Positions 10,998-25,199 of a stretch of DNA of 64,000 bases are shown piece by piece. This stretch comes from Diphasiastrum complanatum (lineage: Eukaryota; Streptophyta; Lycopodiopsida; Lycopodiales; Lycopodiaceae). The stretch covers positions 78,618,403 through 78,682,402 of the forward strand of contig CM055095.1 of the NCBI GenBank assembly GCA_029204225.1. The letters run 5' to 3'. The translations under genes were made by a program, and so were the position numbers. The notes below the pieces were generated by a model, which saw only the letters and a list, made by a program, of their open reading frames with translations, was not told the origin of the DNA and searched no databases. The first letter of the stretch is position 1. Every line of letters begins with the position of its first letter.

Positions 10998-11892
10998 TGG
11001 CGCCGTTCCCGGGGATAGGTTTCCACTAACTAGTTTAGCTGCATTTTAGCTATTTTCTTGCTTTTTTGAGTAGTTTTAGGTAGATATTTGGGTGTTTAGA
11101 GTTAGTTTTATGTATTTTTGGGTGTTTGGACTGTTCACAGCTAGCGGAGGAGTTGTGAGAGAGTATAGGAGGCCTTGAACAGCCTCTAAGGGCTTGAAAC
11201 CCAAACCAACCAGCCAAAAAACCAAAAAAAACACACCAATCTGCAATTTTGGAGAGAAAAAGAGCCTAAAATCTCATCAGATTTTTATATCTCCTGAACC
11301 AATGTGAATTAACTCTTGCATGACTGGCAGTAGTTCCAAGGTACTGTCCCAGACCTGCATAGAAGCCTGCAAGAGTTAGTTCCAAGCAGATTGTAAAAAT
11401 AAGAGAAAAATCATAAAAAATTTAAAAAACCCTTGAAAAAATCCAAAAAAATTCAAATCTTCATAAGAACTCTCGCAGAGCCCTCTGAAGTTCCATCTCA
11501 GTGAGACCAGGACACAGAGAAGCTTGCGAGAGTTAGTTTGATGTCTAAGTGTCTGTGCGAGAGTTCCCAGTGAAAAAAAGATGGGAAAGTACCAGTGAAC
11601 CCTCGCATACAACAAAATTTTTAGTTCTAGTGGTCAAGAACTCTCGTAGAGGATTCTGAAGTTCCATCTCAGTGAGACCAGGACACAGAAGAGCTTGCGA
11701 GAGTTAGTTTGATTCTAGTGAGCATAAAATTGGGTTTAAGTGCTATAAAATCACTAAAAAATGAAGATCCAGCAAATCCTTCCAGTAAGAACTCTCGCAG
11801 ACTCTCTCAATCGATTCAGAATGTCAATTTACATCAGTGATGAAGCCTGCGAGAGTTAGTTTTGAGATTTGGTTAAGATCAAGCCAAAACAA
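10998..11892 (+). repeat. Gypsy-like leader with hairpin-forming repeats (locus 1)
   Basis: After the gypsy-type PBS the sequence has no ORF but carries repeated units bounded by inverted decamers. Stems are AACTCTTGCA/TGCAAGAGTT (11311-11320, 11368-11377), AACTCTCGCA/TGCGAGAGTT (11468-11477, 11525-11534), AACTCTCGTA/TGCGAGAGTT (11639-11648, 11696-11705) and AACTCTCGCA/TGCGAGAGTT (11790-11799, 11848-11857). Loops are about 47-49 nt and share TTCCATCTCAGTGAGACCAG in two units. The same family occurs in opposite orientation at 15120-16400. Confidence 0.65.
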
Positions 11893-12344
11893 GTTGAGGA
11901 ACATTCTCATGTGAAGTGATCTTAGATCTACATCTAAACACCAAGATTTGACAAGCTAGTGAAGCTAGTCTTGTGATTCACTAAGTGTGCTCTTTCATTC
12001 ACCTCTAAAGCTTGTATTTATCATTTGCTAGAGTTTATAAACTTTTAGAAGTGTGGTTTACATGTGATTTTACAAGTTGAATCAATATCTTAGTGTGTTG
12101 ATCATATGTTGATCGAGTTTATTCAATTCTAGGTATTCTTGGTAGCCTAGTCTTGTGTATTTTCTAATAATGCAAGTAAATCTTCACATCATAACTTGAT
12201 TTGGTCACTTGCTGGAAAGTTTGAGAGCTTAAGCAAGAGTGTGTTTAGGTTGGTTTGAATTTTTAATCCATTCTTAGTGTGTGCAAAGTGTTGCATGTGT
12301 TTCAATCTTCCTTTCTATGCTTGGGAACCAGCTAGGTTCAAGAT
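11893..12344 (+). repeat. Copia-A 5' region, copy 2, left part
   Basis: Closely matches copy 1 from TTGAGGAACATTCTCATGTG through GGTTCAAGAT. It is cut there by the inverted-repeat element and resumes at 17512. It supplies the unoccupied version of the copia-1 insertion site. Confidence 0.8.
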
Positions 12345-12394
12345 TGTTGTGGGTATTTCCTGCACGGTAATAAACAAGTGGGTCCCTCCACTTG
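12345..12394 (+). repeat. Left terminal inverted repeat
   Basis: Pairs with 17457-17506 in inverse orientation with only a few mismatches over about 50 bp. Confidence 0.85.
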
Positions 12395-12843
12395 CACTAA
12401 GATTATTCTTTTATAGTGCGTTCGAAGTGGAAGGGTCACCACAGGTGCATGTCGGTCTACATAGGCCAAATGCCTCCTGGCTATTTGTGGATTTCTCATC
12501 GGACAATCTCAGCATGGATGATTAACTCTGCATTGTGAACACGAGGGATCAAATGTTGATGGATCCCCTTGATGGGAACATTCAGCACGACGGTGTTTCC
12601 CTCCGCATCCATAGCATTTCTTTAGATATGAGTGAATCTAACCTTCAAACTTCATACAGTAGCTGTATTTGGACCATTTCTAGATAATGTGAGTTATGCA
12701 AGACTTCTTGATGGACAGATTTGTCAGGATCTTGAAAAAAATCACTTTTTTGGCACTTTTTCTTAGATATTTCAAAATATAGCCATTGGATCTTTACAAG
12801 AATTTCACAGTAGCCAGATCTTGGCTAGATTTATCTATTGAAC

Positions 12844-13502
12844 AGTAAAAATTATAGCAAATAAGGATCCTAAAACACTTGAAATGATGAGAAAAACAAT
12901 ACATTATGATTTCATAAGATTAGCACAAGTTGAACCATCAAAATCCATAAAAAAATCTATGCTTGAACCTCACTAAATGGCCCAAATCCTTGAAGAAGGC
13001 TTCACACGTTTGAAAGTACGGCCTCCCACAGTCTGAGTACTGTACACCAGACCTACATTCAATCCTATAATCATTAGTAATCACAAGTACTCAAACAATT
13101 ATGAACATAGAGAGCAATTGCACCATTATGAGAGAAAAATCATGAAATTGCTTGCTTGATTTTGGTGAGATATCATCACCTATATATACATGATCCATCA
13201 TAGTTTTGGGCAGGTATGAGTAGCCCTAAACCTATCCCTAATGCTAATTTTTGTGGATCTTTCATCCCTACCAAGTTAGGGTTGGAATCTTGGAGATCCC
13301 TCAATAATGCAAAAATTATCAAAAATAGCTCCGATTTTTTCTCTCTTGTATCTAAGCATAATTTGGACTCATTCCAAAGGTTCTAACACTTAGGTCTACT
13401 TGAGAACATCCTTATGAATGGAATCCTATGCTATTTGGCACGTGTGACAAGCCACATCATGACCATCTAACTATTTACAAGTCATATGACCAAAACTAGT
13501 CA
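12844..13502 (-). repeat. Copia-2 3' LTR
   Basis: Direct repeat of 14451-15108; a few percent difference is visible by eye. Confidence 0.85.
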
Positions 13503-14013
13503 AGCTAAGATCTGGTCTAGTTATAGTGATCCACATTAAGGAACCTATAAGTTGCCTAAACAAAGTGATGTCCATGAAGGATCTTTCATCATCTTCATTT
13601 GGCACTTTTACATCTTGCTCCATTGGTGTGTCAACACTTTTGCATACTTCCATCTTAAACTTCTTCAAAAGACTTTGAGCATAGTTTACTTGAGTTATAA
13701 AGATAAAATCAGACCCTCTAAGTACTCCTATGCCTAAGATGAAGTGAAGACACCCTAGATCTACCATCTTGAACTCTAAGGATAGATCTATCTTGATTTT
13801 TTCAATACCATCAACACTATTTCCACTAATGATGATGTCATCTACATAAATGAGTAAAAATACAATAACAACATCATCAAACTTAATGTAAAGAGTGGGA
13901 TCATATTCACTTTGAACAAAAGAAAGTGAAATAAGATAGCAGTGTAGTCTTGAATTCCAAGATCTCGAGGCTTGCTTCAAGCCATAGATGCTTCTTTGGA
14001 GATGGCTATCCAA
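13503..14013 (-). pseudogene. Copia-2 reverse transcriptase fragment
   Basis: The minus-strand frame reads SIYGLKQASRSWNSRL, then LLIYVDDIIISG, which contains the YVDD polymerase active site, then LHFILGIGV and RPDLSLTSFGH. This is the C-terminal half of a copia RT. It begins at a Met created within the fragment and reads on into the LTR, so it lacks gag, protease, integrase and the N-terminal RT. The catalytic YVDD is preserved but the protein cannot be complete. Confidence 0.85.
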
Positions 14014-14450
14014 TCACAAGCAAAAAATGATCAAAATTGATGAAAAATTGATCTAATTTGGTGCATAAGTCAAGCAATGGTTGGACTGAACCTAAATCAC
14101 TTTAGGAGGTGTCCACTACACCTTAGAACAGTCTTGAAGAGTCCCCAAAACTCTGATCTTCCCTCTCCTTGAATGCTAGAAAGCCTCCTCTATGAAATCA
14201 CCTCCAAAACTCGCTTAGAAATCAATGCTTGGAGCAAGCAAAACTTGCTATCTTGGTAATGTGAATTGAATTCAACTTTGCCTCTGGTTTTAGACACACA
14301 CCAATCTCCAATGTATTTGACTCACTTTGAGTTCTAGAATCAATACTAGATGCTAAGATCCAATCTACACAAGATTTAGATCAAAAATTGTGATCAAATT
14401 GAATGAAAAACAAGGATTTAGCTCATTTCAGCCTTTAGGCTCTGATACCA
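14014..14450 (-). other. Copia-2 leader and PBS
   Basis: Non-coding internal sequence between the RT scrap and the 5' LTR. TGGTATCAGAGC at 14439-14450 directly abuts the LTR. Confidence 0.8.
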
Positions 14451-15108
14451 TGTAAAAATTACAGCAAATAAGGATCCTAAAACACTTGAAATGATGAGAG
14501 AAACAATAGATTGTGATTTCATAAGATTAGCACAAGTTGAACCATCAAAATCCATCAAAAATCTATGCTTGAACCTCACTAAATGGCCCAAATCCTTGAA
14601 GAAGGCTTCACACGTGTGAAAGTACGGCCTCCCACAGTCTGAGTACTGTACACCATACCTACATTCAATCCTATAATCATTAGTAATCACAAGTACTCAA
14701 ACAATTATGAACATAGAGAGCAATTGCACCATTATGAGAGAAAAATCATGAAATTGCTTGCTTGATTTTGGTGAGATATCATCACTTATATATACATGAT
14801 CCATCACGGTTTTGGGCAGGTATGAGTAGCCCTAAACCTATCCCTAATGCTAATTTTGGTGGATCTTTCATCCCTACCAAGTTAGGGTTGGAATCTTGGA
14901 GATCCATCAACAATGCAAAAATTACCAAAAATAGCTCCTATTTTTTCTCTCTTGTATCTAAGCTTAATTTGGACTCATTCCAAAGGTTCTAACACTTAGG
15001 TCTACTTGAGAACATCCTTATGAATGGAATCCTATGCTATTTGGCACGTGTGACAAGCCACATCATGACCATCTAACTATTTACAAGTCATATGACCAAA
15101 ACTAGTCA
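14451..15108 (-). repeat. Copia-2 5' LTR
   Basis: Direct repeat of 12844-13502 with intact TG...CA ends, adjoining the PBS. Confidence 0.88.
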
Positions 15109-16400
15109 AGCTAGAATTGTGAATTTTTAACATGAACTTTTTGAAAAGGTTACTTCCCAGCAGATCTCAAAAAATCATAGAAAACGTGCATGTTTTGGGG
15201 TTTTCTTGCAAATTTTTTAGATTTTCTGGGAACAAACACTTGCAGACTACTATGCAATTGTATCTTAGTTAGATTCAGCTTCTCACGAATCTTCAAGAGT
15301 TACTTCCCAAGGAAACTCAAAAAATCATGGAAAAAGTGCATTTTTTTGGGATTTTTTTGCAGGATTTTTAAATTTTCTGGGAACAAACTCTCGCAGACAA
15401 GTATGCACTTGTATCTGAGTCAAATTCACCTGCTCACAAAGCTGCAAGAGTTACTTCCCAAGGAAACTGAAAAATCTTGAAAAAAGTGCATTTTTTTGGG
15501 GTTTTTTTTGCAAATCTTTTAGATTTTTTGGGAACAAACCCTCGCAGACCAGCATGCACTTGTATCTTAGTTAGATTCACCTGCTCACAATTCTGTGAGA
15601 GCTACTTCCCAAGGAAACTTAAAAAATTTTAAAAAAAGTGCATTTCTTTTGGTTTTTTTGCAAATTTTTTAGATTTTCTAGGAACAAACCCTTGCAGACT
15701 AGTATGCACTTGTATCTAAGTCATATTTACCTGCTCACAAAGTTGCAAGAGCTACTTCCCAAGAAAACTAAAGAAATCTTGAAAAAGATGCATTTTTTTG
15801 GGGTTGTTTAGCAAAATTTTTAGATTTTCTGGGAACAAACCCTCGCAGACTGGTATGCACTTGTATCTCTTCAGCTTCTCACCTAGCTGCAAGAGTTACT
15901 TCTCAGGGAAACTCAAAAATTTTCTGTTTGAGAAGGTTCTAGGCCACTTTTTACTCTTGGGAGCCTTCACAAGGGCACTTTTTTTGGGATCTAACTCTCG
16001 CAGACTTCTCTGTGTCCTTGTCTTAGTGAGATGGAACTTCAGAGAGCTCTACGAAGGTTACTCCCAAGGAAACTCAAAAATTTGTTGTCTGAGAAGGTTC
16101 TAGGCAATTTTTTGCTCTTAGGAACCTTCATAGGGAACTTTTTTTGGGATCTAACTCTCGCAGACTTCTCTATGTCCTTGTCTCAGTGAGATGGAACTTC
16201 ATAGAGCTCTGCAAAGGTTAGTTTTGAGTTTTGATTTTATTTTTATTTTTTTACAAAGGATTTTTGAATTTTTTTTGGATTTTTCTCTATTTTTTCAAAA
16301 TCTATTGGGAAGTAACCTTCACAGGCTTTTATGCAGGTCTAGAAAAGTACCTAGAGCTCCTGCCAGTCATGCAAAAGTTAGTTCTTGCTGGTTTTTAAGA
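15109..16400 (-). repeat. ~150-bp tandem hairpin repeat array (locus 2, opposite orientation)
   Basis: GGGAACAAAC-like landmarks recur at about 15228, 15379, 15531, 15680 and 15831, giving a period near 150 bp; more diverged units follow around 15985, 16147 and 16310. Each has CTCTCGCAGAC or a variant on one side and GCTGCAAGAGTT or a variant about 50-60 nt later. The units starting CTAACTCTCGCAGAC are reverse complements of the loop and stem sequences at 11468-11857. The minus strand therefore corresponds to the sense of locus 1. Confidence 0.75.
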
Positions 16401-16934
16401 AATAAAAAATCTGATGGGATTTTGGCTCTTTTTTTCCCTCCAAAAACAGATTTTGAGCTTTTTTTTTCTTCTGATTTTTATGGATTTTATGGATAGATGA
16501 AGGGATTGGGTGCTTGGATCTAATCCTCCCACCTCACAATCTCTCCCTACAATGCAAACAAACAAAAAAATCACGAAAAAACGACAAAAACTAACACTAC
16601 TCACACTATTCTACCCTTAAAATTTGATTTTTTTGATGAAAAAGAAGGATGAGAGAGAAGAAAGCGAGAGATAGAGGAAAAGAGAAAGAGAGTGAGATAG
16701 ATATGCAACGAAACGAGTGTGTGGCACTCCCTGGCAATGACGCCACTGTTGTGTCGTCGGTGTAGCATAGGGGTCCGTCGCTAGGAGCGACAACCTCGCC
16801 TTCACCTGCATAGCAAGAAGAGAGAGGGAGAGGAGAGAGAGGAGAAAGAGAGTGGAGAGAGGGAGAGAGAGAATGCCTAGGTTGAGAAAGGCTTTGGGGG
16901 CGCGAGCGCCTACCCAAAGCTATTCTATCTCAAT

Positions 16935-16995
<61 letters not shown>

Positions 16996-17456
16996 TGGAG
17001 ATGGAGATGGAGATGGAGATGGAGAAACTAAGAGAGTTTTATTAGAATGAGAATGGAAGATGATACAATACAAAGGAAATGGCTCCCTCTTATAGATTTT
17101 AGAGGTGAGCCTCCTTCACTCTCATTGGCCACTTCATTGGGACAAGGATTCTAATCCAAGCCTTTAAAATAAACACAACTTAAATCTATTGGTGCTAAGA
17201 AAGCACAAGGGCACTCACATGATTCATGTGAACTTTAAGCTGGACCCTTTTAGCTTTTTTATTTTCAACTTGACTTAGGACCTCTAATGTCATTTTAGAG
17301 TTTTAAGCCCCTAGTCTCTTATTCCTAGGAATTACAACTTGCTACTTGTGCTGGGTTGGGCTTACACGCGCAAGATGCCAGTGCCCTTGCACTTATTACC
17401 CTACTTACAATGTATTGTGGTGGGGCCCACTAGGTAAGGCTTGGCCAACAGTATTT
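16401..17456. other. Non-coding right arm of the TIR element with GA tract
   Basis: 16401-16620 continues the reverse complement of the locus 1 leader (compare 11040-11215). After that come GA-rich sequence, an (AG)n run at 16937-16989 and a GGAGAT hexamer run (16985-17025). The ORFs at 16606-16917 are low-complexity Ser/Leu-rich frames and not believable genes. Confidence 0.6.
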
Positions 17457-17506
17457 TAAGTGGTGGGACCCACTTGTTTATTACTGTGCAGGAAAAATCC
17501 ACAACA
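17457..17506 (-). repeat. Right terminal inverted repeat
   Basis: Reverse complement starts TGTTGTGGATTTTTCCTGCA and matches 12345-12394; AAGAT follows directly. Confidence 0.85.
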
Positions 17507-17511
17507 AAGAT

Positions 17512-18850
17512 AGAAGTGTTTTAGGGTCCTAGATCTTCTGAGATTTTCTTATCCATCATTTGTTGAGAGGAAAGTGAGTGCTAGGTGCATTAGGACAGAG
17601 CCTAAAAGTTGAAGAATCATTATATTCATGTCTTCCAATGGTGGGATCATGTTAGAAACTAATGATAGGTTGAGTTCATCAAACTACTCTACTTGGAAAG
17701 TGAGGATGGAGTCCTTACTTGACTTGAATGAACTCATGGACATAGTTGCAGGAACTGAAGAGAGACCACCCACAATTCAAGAGCAACAAAGGTTTGATAG
17801 AAAGGCTAAAAGGGCTCTTCATATTATTAAAATGAATGTTACCAATTAACTTCTCAAGGAAGTTGGTAAAAGTCAAAGTGCAAGTGAGGCATGGAATGCC
17901 TTGAAGAAGCTCTTTGAATCAAAGTCCACATCTAGGGTATTGACCCTAAGGAGGCAAATATTTCTAGTAGACAAAGAGAGGGAGAAAGTGCTCATGCATT
18001 TGTCTCGAGGGTTAAGTCCTTAAGTGACGATCTAGCATGCATTGATGAAAGCATAAAAGATGGTGAAATAGTCCAGGTTATGTTGAATGGTTTGGTAGGT
18101 GAACATGCTAACCTTGTACAAAGTTTTTCCATTCAAAGAGTCTTGCCAAGTGTGGTTGACTTGCAAGAAATCTTATTGGCTGAAGAACATAGGTTGCAAT
18201 CAAAGCTTGATGGTGCATCCTTGCAAGGTGGAGGTGAAGAGGCTTTCTTCACAAAAGACAAAGTCAAAGGCAAAGGAAAATGGTCCAGAGGTGGTAACTC
18301 GGATCATGATGATCACTCTTCCTCCTCCTCTTCTACTTCTTTTAGAAAGAAAGATAAGTCAAAGTTCAAGTGCTTTTATTGTGAGATAAAAGGTCATTTT
18401 GCAAATGAATGTCATAAGAAGCAAAATAATGAAGGTAGCAAGCAAAACAACTTTTGTACTTCTAATGAGGATCTAGATTCTTGTGATTCTCTCATGATGT
18501 ATTCTTCAAGTCTAATGTCAAGTGGAAGTGACAAGGATTCATGGTGGATAGATAGTGGATCTAGTTCACACATGACTAGTCACAACGAGTTCTTTACTTC
18601 TTTGATCTCTTATGTTGGAACCAAGAAAGTGGTTCACATGCCAAATGGTGGTGAGTGTATGATCAAAGGTATTGGCTCAATTCCTATTTGTCTTTCTACT
18701 AATAGGAATGCAAGGCTTGATGGTGTTCTTTACATTCCTTCACTTTCAAGGAATTTGCAAAGTGTTGGTCAAATGTTAAAGAAAGGGTACAAGACAAAGT
18801 TTGTTGGGCACAAACTGGATTCCACAAAAGAAATCTATGCAACTGGTTAA
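17512..18850 (+). pseudogene. Copia-A gag to protease, broken
   Basis: After about 115 bases of leader the gag starts at 17628 (MSSNGGIMLETNDRLSSSNY, then STWKVRMESLLDL). A TAA at 17847-17849 and a frameshift near 17980 interrupt it. The frame from 18080 gives the rest of gag, the zinc knuckle CFYCEIKGHFANEC (CX2CX4HX4C), and protease WWIDSGSSSHMTS with the D-S-G catalytic triplet. It stops at GSTKEIYATG-like sequence where the protease/GAG-pre-integrase linker should continue. Integrase, RT and RNase H are missing: truncated at about 18850. The related gag at 41570-42211 belongs to the same broad lineage. Confidence 0.85.
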
Positions 18851-22545
<3,695 letters not shown>

Positions 22546-22557
22546 GCTCTGATACCA
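22546..22557 (-). other. Copia-type primer-binding site
   Basis: Minus-strand TGGTATCAGAGC, one base away from the LTR start TGTAAAGACC on the plus strand. Confidence 0.85.
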
Positions 22558-22558
22558 A

Positions 22559-23048
22559 TGTAAAGACCACTAGGGACAATCCCCTAAGATGAGGATAGGA
22601 AAACACAAGAGACATTGTGGAGCAAAACCACCCAACCAAGCCTAGATCTCTCCTGGAGAATCCTCCTGGATCTAGTCCCCAAGCCATGCCAATGTGACAG
22701 CAAGAGGAGAAGAGCTGATCAGGTAACCTAGACCAAGTCGTCGACGGAATAATCACTACCTCAATACATAGAGAGTAGGATCTCATGCATGAGCACATGC
22801 AATTCCCATCAGGTCAACTATAAATAGGTTACAGCTCTACATGCATACCTCCTGCCTATATCAGTCACATGTACATGCACTACTCCATATGTCTCAAATA
22901 GAGTGTCTGGGTCCTCTCAAGGTCATTAGTCACCAATAGGCCTTGATGTGGAATAAAATCTAGGCATGACCAATAATCTCAAACACTGGAGGGCCATTCT
23001 ACCATATTAGGACTATTCCAGGTCCTTTAACCGAATATGGCCGTAACA
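22559..23048 (-). repeat. LTR of a minus-strand copia-type or LARD element
   Basis: Begins TGTAAAGACCACTAGGG next to the PBS and probably ends CCGTAACA before copia sequence of the opposite orientation. The right boundary is uncertain by a few bases. No second LTR lies in the window. Confidence 0.6.
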
Positions 23049-23051
23049 ACA

Positions 23052-23505
23052 AGTGTCTCCAAACAATTGAAGAGAAGGAGTAGATGCGTGAGTATTTCTA
23101 TAATTCGATAATAGGATCTCTTATGTATGCAATGACATAGCTTTTGCAGTCAGCTCCTTAAGTCAGTATATGACTAACCCTAGTATGACACATTAGAAGG
23201 CTCTTATCAGAGTTATGAGATATCTTCGAGCTACTATGGATTCTTGCATTTGTTATGGAATACTCGACAACGACAAACTCAATTTACGCATTGGTTTCAC
23301 AGATGCAAGTTGGGCAGGAGATGTAGACACTCGTAAATCCACTTCTAGATTTACATTCTTCCTCAACAATGGTCCTATTTTCTGGAACAATCATAAGCAA
23401 TCTTCGATAGCTCTATCTTCTATAGATCAGAGTATATCGCAACCTCACAAGCTACAAAGGAAGCAATTTGGTTGAGGAACTTAGTTTCAGATATCAGTCT
23501 GAACT
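23052..23505 (+). pseudogene. Copia RT end and RNase H remnant
   Basis: Reading frames give NSIIGSLMYAM, then after a small deletion DIAFAVSSLSQYMTNPS, RVMRYLRATMDSC, and the RNase H core FTDASWAGDVDTRKSTS with FTFFLNNGPIFWNNHKQSS. The usual STEAEYIA segment is frameshifted and the sequence ends at LRNLVSDIS. The best match in the window is the RNase H of copia-1 (GYSDASWGGDADHRKST). Several frameshifts and stops make it dead. Confidence 0.85.
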
Positions 23506-23957
23506 AGAAACGAAGGCCAGCCTCATAGACTCGTCATTTGTGTGTATTTTTTATAATGCAGATTGAAGACTTCAACTTTGTAATGTCCTATAATGCATTG
23601 AGCATATATTTTGTTCTTGAAACTTCATCCAATTTTAAAATGACATAACTTGCAAGGAATATATAACATCATTACACTGTTTCATGTATTGGTGTCTATA
23701 ATAATTGGATATCATTGAATCATAAATGATAAATGAAAACGTATTTTAACTATTTATAGTTGATAACTAACTTTATTATATTTATATATAATGTCGTCTT
23801 TTCAAGTACCAATATTTTTTGGAATTGCTTGAGTTTTTTTTAATATGTTATAACCATTTGAGCCACATGAAGCGAATAGATCTATATAGAATGATTCTAG
23901 ATTATTTGCAATCTTTTTGTCACAAGTAGTACACATTGTAGATATAATATTTTTTTT
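23506..23957. other. AT-rich spacer, nothing recognised
   Basis: Marks a change to the strongly AT-rich composition that continues to about 28800. No ORF of interest. Confidence 0.5.
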
Positions 23958-24146
23958 TTAAAAAGGAGCATATAGAATTGCATCTGCCAACATTTTTGAA
24001 GGAGGGTTTTCACAGTGTTGGTGATATCTTTTCGTCAGTGATGTTGTTTGTCCAATGTAAACTTTTTTGTTTTTGATGCATTCTAATTTGTAGATGTGAA
24101 TGTTCTCCGTGCTCTTTTTGGTGGAGGTGTGTTTTCCTGCATTCAA
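23958..24146 (-). pseudogene. GIY-YIG endonuclease domain remnant
   Basis: The 62-codon minus frame reads IHIYKLECIKNKKVYIGQTT followed by SLTKRYHQHCENPPSKMLAD. It has the IYK...(10)...VYIGQT core of GIY-YIG nucleases and the Arg/His (KRYHQH) of the following helix, where the catalytic Arg is expected. The NPPSKMLADAI stretch resembles the continuation in viral and mobile-element members. The catalytic Glu-bearing helix is absent because the frame ends in a T-rich run. It lies about 1 kb downstream, in the same orientation, of the Helitron helicase. The type differs from the C-x-C-linked GIY-YIG of Penelope elements. Confidence 0.6.
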
Positions 24147-25199
24147 ACAATTTATCTAATGTATCTTTTTGTAGATGTGCATAGTTAAACTTTCAAAAAT
24201 GAAATAGATAAACAAAGTTTGATATACCTTTGTAGCACTTGTTGATGCTACATCTTCTTCTGCGATAACCTGAAAATCATGCAATAAAGTTAAGTTGAAG
24301 ATTATTTTCATATTTCATAATAGAAATATTAAAAAAAATGTTCGTTATACTTTATGTTCTTGTATTTGAGGATGAGACTCAAATAAATGTGCTATTGTAG
24401 GATTGACCATTTGTATTACAGAAAAAAATGTGATTGGTCCATTTGTCAATTTGTTTCCACATTGATCAATGTGACCAAAGTGTTTATCCAGATCAGCTGC
24501 AATTGCGCACGAGTCATTTCATTCCAATCATTGATTGGAATGTTGTATCCAAAATACAAATTTCTCACTATGTAGTAGGATTTGTTTACATTTGATTCAA
24601 AATAACAAATCGTTGTAGAATTCGTATGTACTGTTTCGGGAATAGTGATTTGAAATTTTGTGAATAAATGGATAAGAAATCATGCAATAAAGTAATTGTA
24701 AGTAATTGTAAAGTATAGGTAATGATTACTACAAAAAAAGGATATCAAAATATTAAATATTTAGAATCTTGTTTTATAGATAGTTACCTTCAATTGGTCA
24801 ACCAATATTAGTACTTTGAAATTTATCTCGTGCATTTTTTTTTCTCATCGATAAGTAATGATAGCAAGTATCTTGTTCTATAACCGTTCATGTATTTTTC
24901 AGGTTCTATTCCACATGTATTCATGAGGAACATTTGTTTTGTTGATGGATATGTTGTTGTTGTCGTTGTTGTGGTGTTTACAATTGTTGCTTCTTCTTTT
25001 AGTTTTTTGAATAGCTATTTTTTGTAAAATTAGGCAAGTTATGATTTGTCAAGTTAGACAAGTTTTATAATAAACATTTGATTAAAGAAAAAAAAATCTT
25101 TTGATTTATTTAGCCTTGTTTAAATTCATGTAAATAAAATTTACAAATAAGGAGATAGTACCTCAATTGTTGTCGACATTTTGTGATTTGATGATCAGC
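24147..25199 (-). other. AT-rich region between GIY-YIG and helicase, with an open minus-strand patch
   Basis: At about 24330-24600 the minus strand shows protein-like frames: YYIVRNLYFGYNIPINDWNE then QLQLIWINTLVTLINVE, and in another frame NGPITFFSVIQMVNPTIAHL followed by FESHPQIQEHKV. Together they look like one frameshifted ORF of unknown family. The rest is repetitive AT-rich sequence. Confidence 0.35.

Larger units (their letters stand above)
12844..15108 (-). mobile_element. Copia-2: internally deleted copia element nested in the TIR element
   Basis: Two direct repeats of about 659 bp (12844-13502 and 14451-15108) end in ACTAGTCA; the right one starts TGTAAAAATTACAGC. A minus-strand TGGTATCAGAGC PBS (14439-14450) adjoins the right LTR, so the element reads on the minus strand. 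The internal part is only 948 bp with a leader and an RT fragment. The left LTR's terminal TG is altered (AGTAAAAATT). I see no target duplication and no polypurine tract, so the left side has probably suffered a deletion. Confidence 0.82.
12345..17506. mobile_element. 5.16-kb element with ~50-bp terminal inverted repeats and 5-bp TSD
   Basis: Left end TGTTGTGGGTATTTCCTGCA and right end (reverse complement) TGTTGTGGATTTTTCCTGCA are inverted and stay similar for about 50 bp, including AATAAACAAGTGGGTCCC. It is flanked by AAGAT on both sides (12340-12344, 17507-17511). Copia-A copy 1 (GGTTCAAGATATAAGTG, about 10654) shows the unoccupied site. No transposase is seen; the inside is filled by a nested copia derivative, a hairpin-repeat array and GA tracts. 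TG...CA ends and a 5-bp duplication are also seen in solo LTRs, but such long inverted ends are not. The TGTNR start and TSD size recall Ginger-type DNA transposons. Class is therefore open. Confidence 0.75.

Noticed and set aside
16606-16917. Minus-strand Ser/Leu-rich ORF
   Set aside because: Compositional artefact of GA-rich DNA inside the TIR element; no domain.
23958-24146. GIY-YIG as the endonuclease of the Penelope-like element
   Set aside because: It lies about 15 kb away from the Penelope-like RT and its core resembles viral/homing types rather than the Penelope type.
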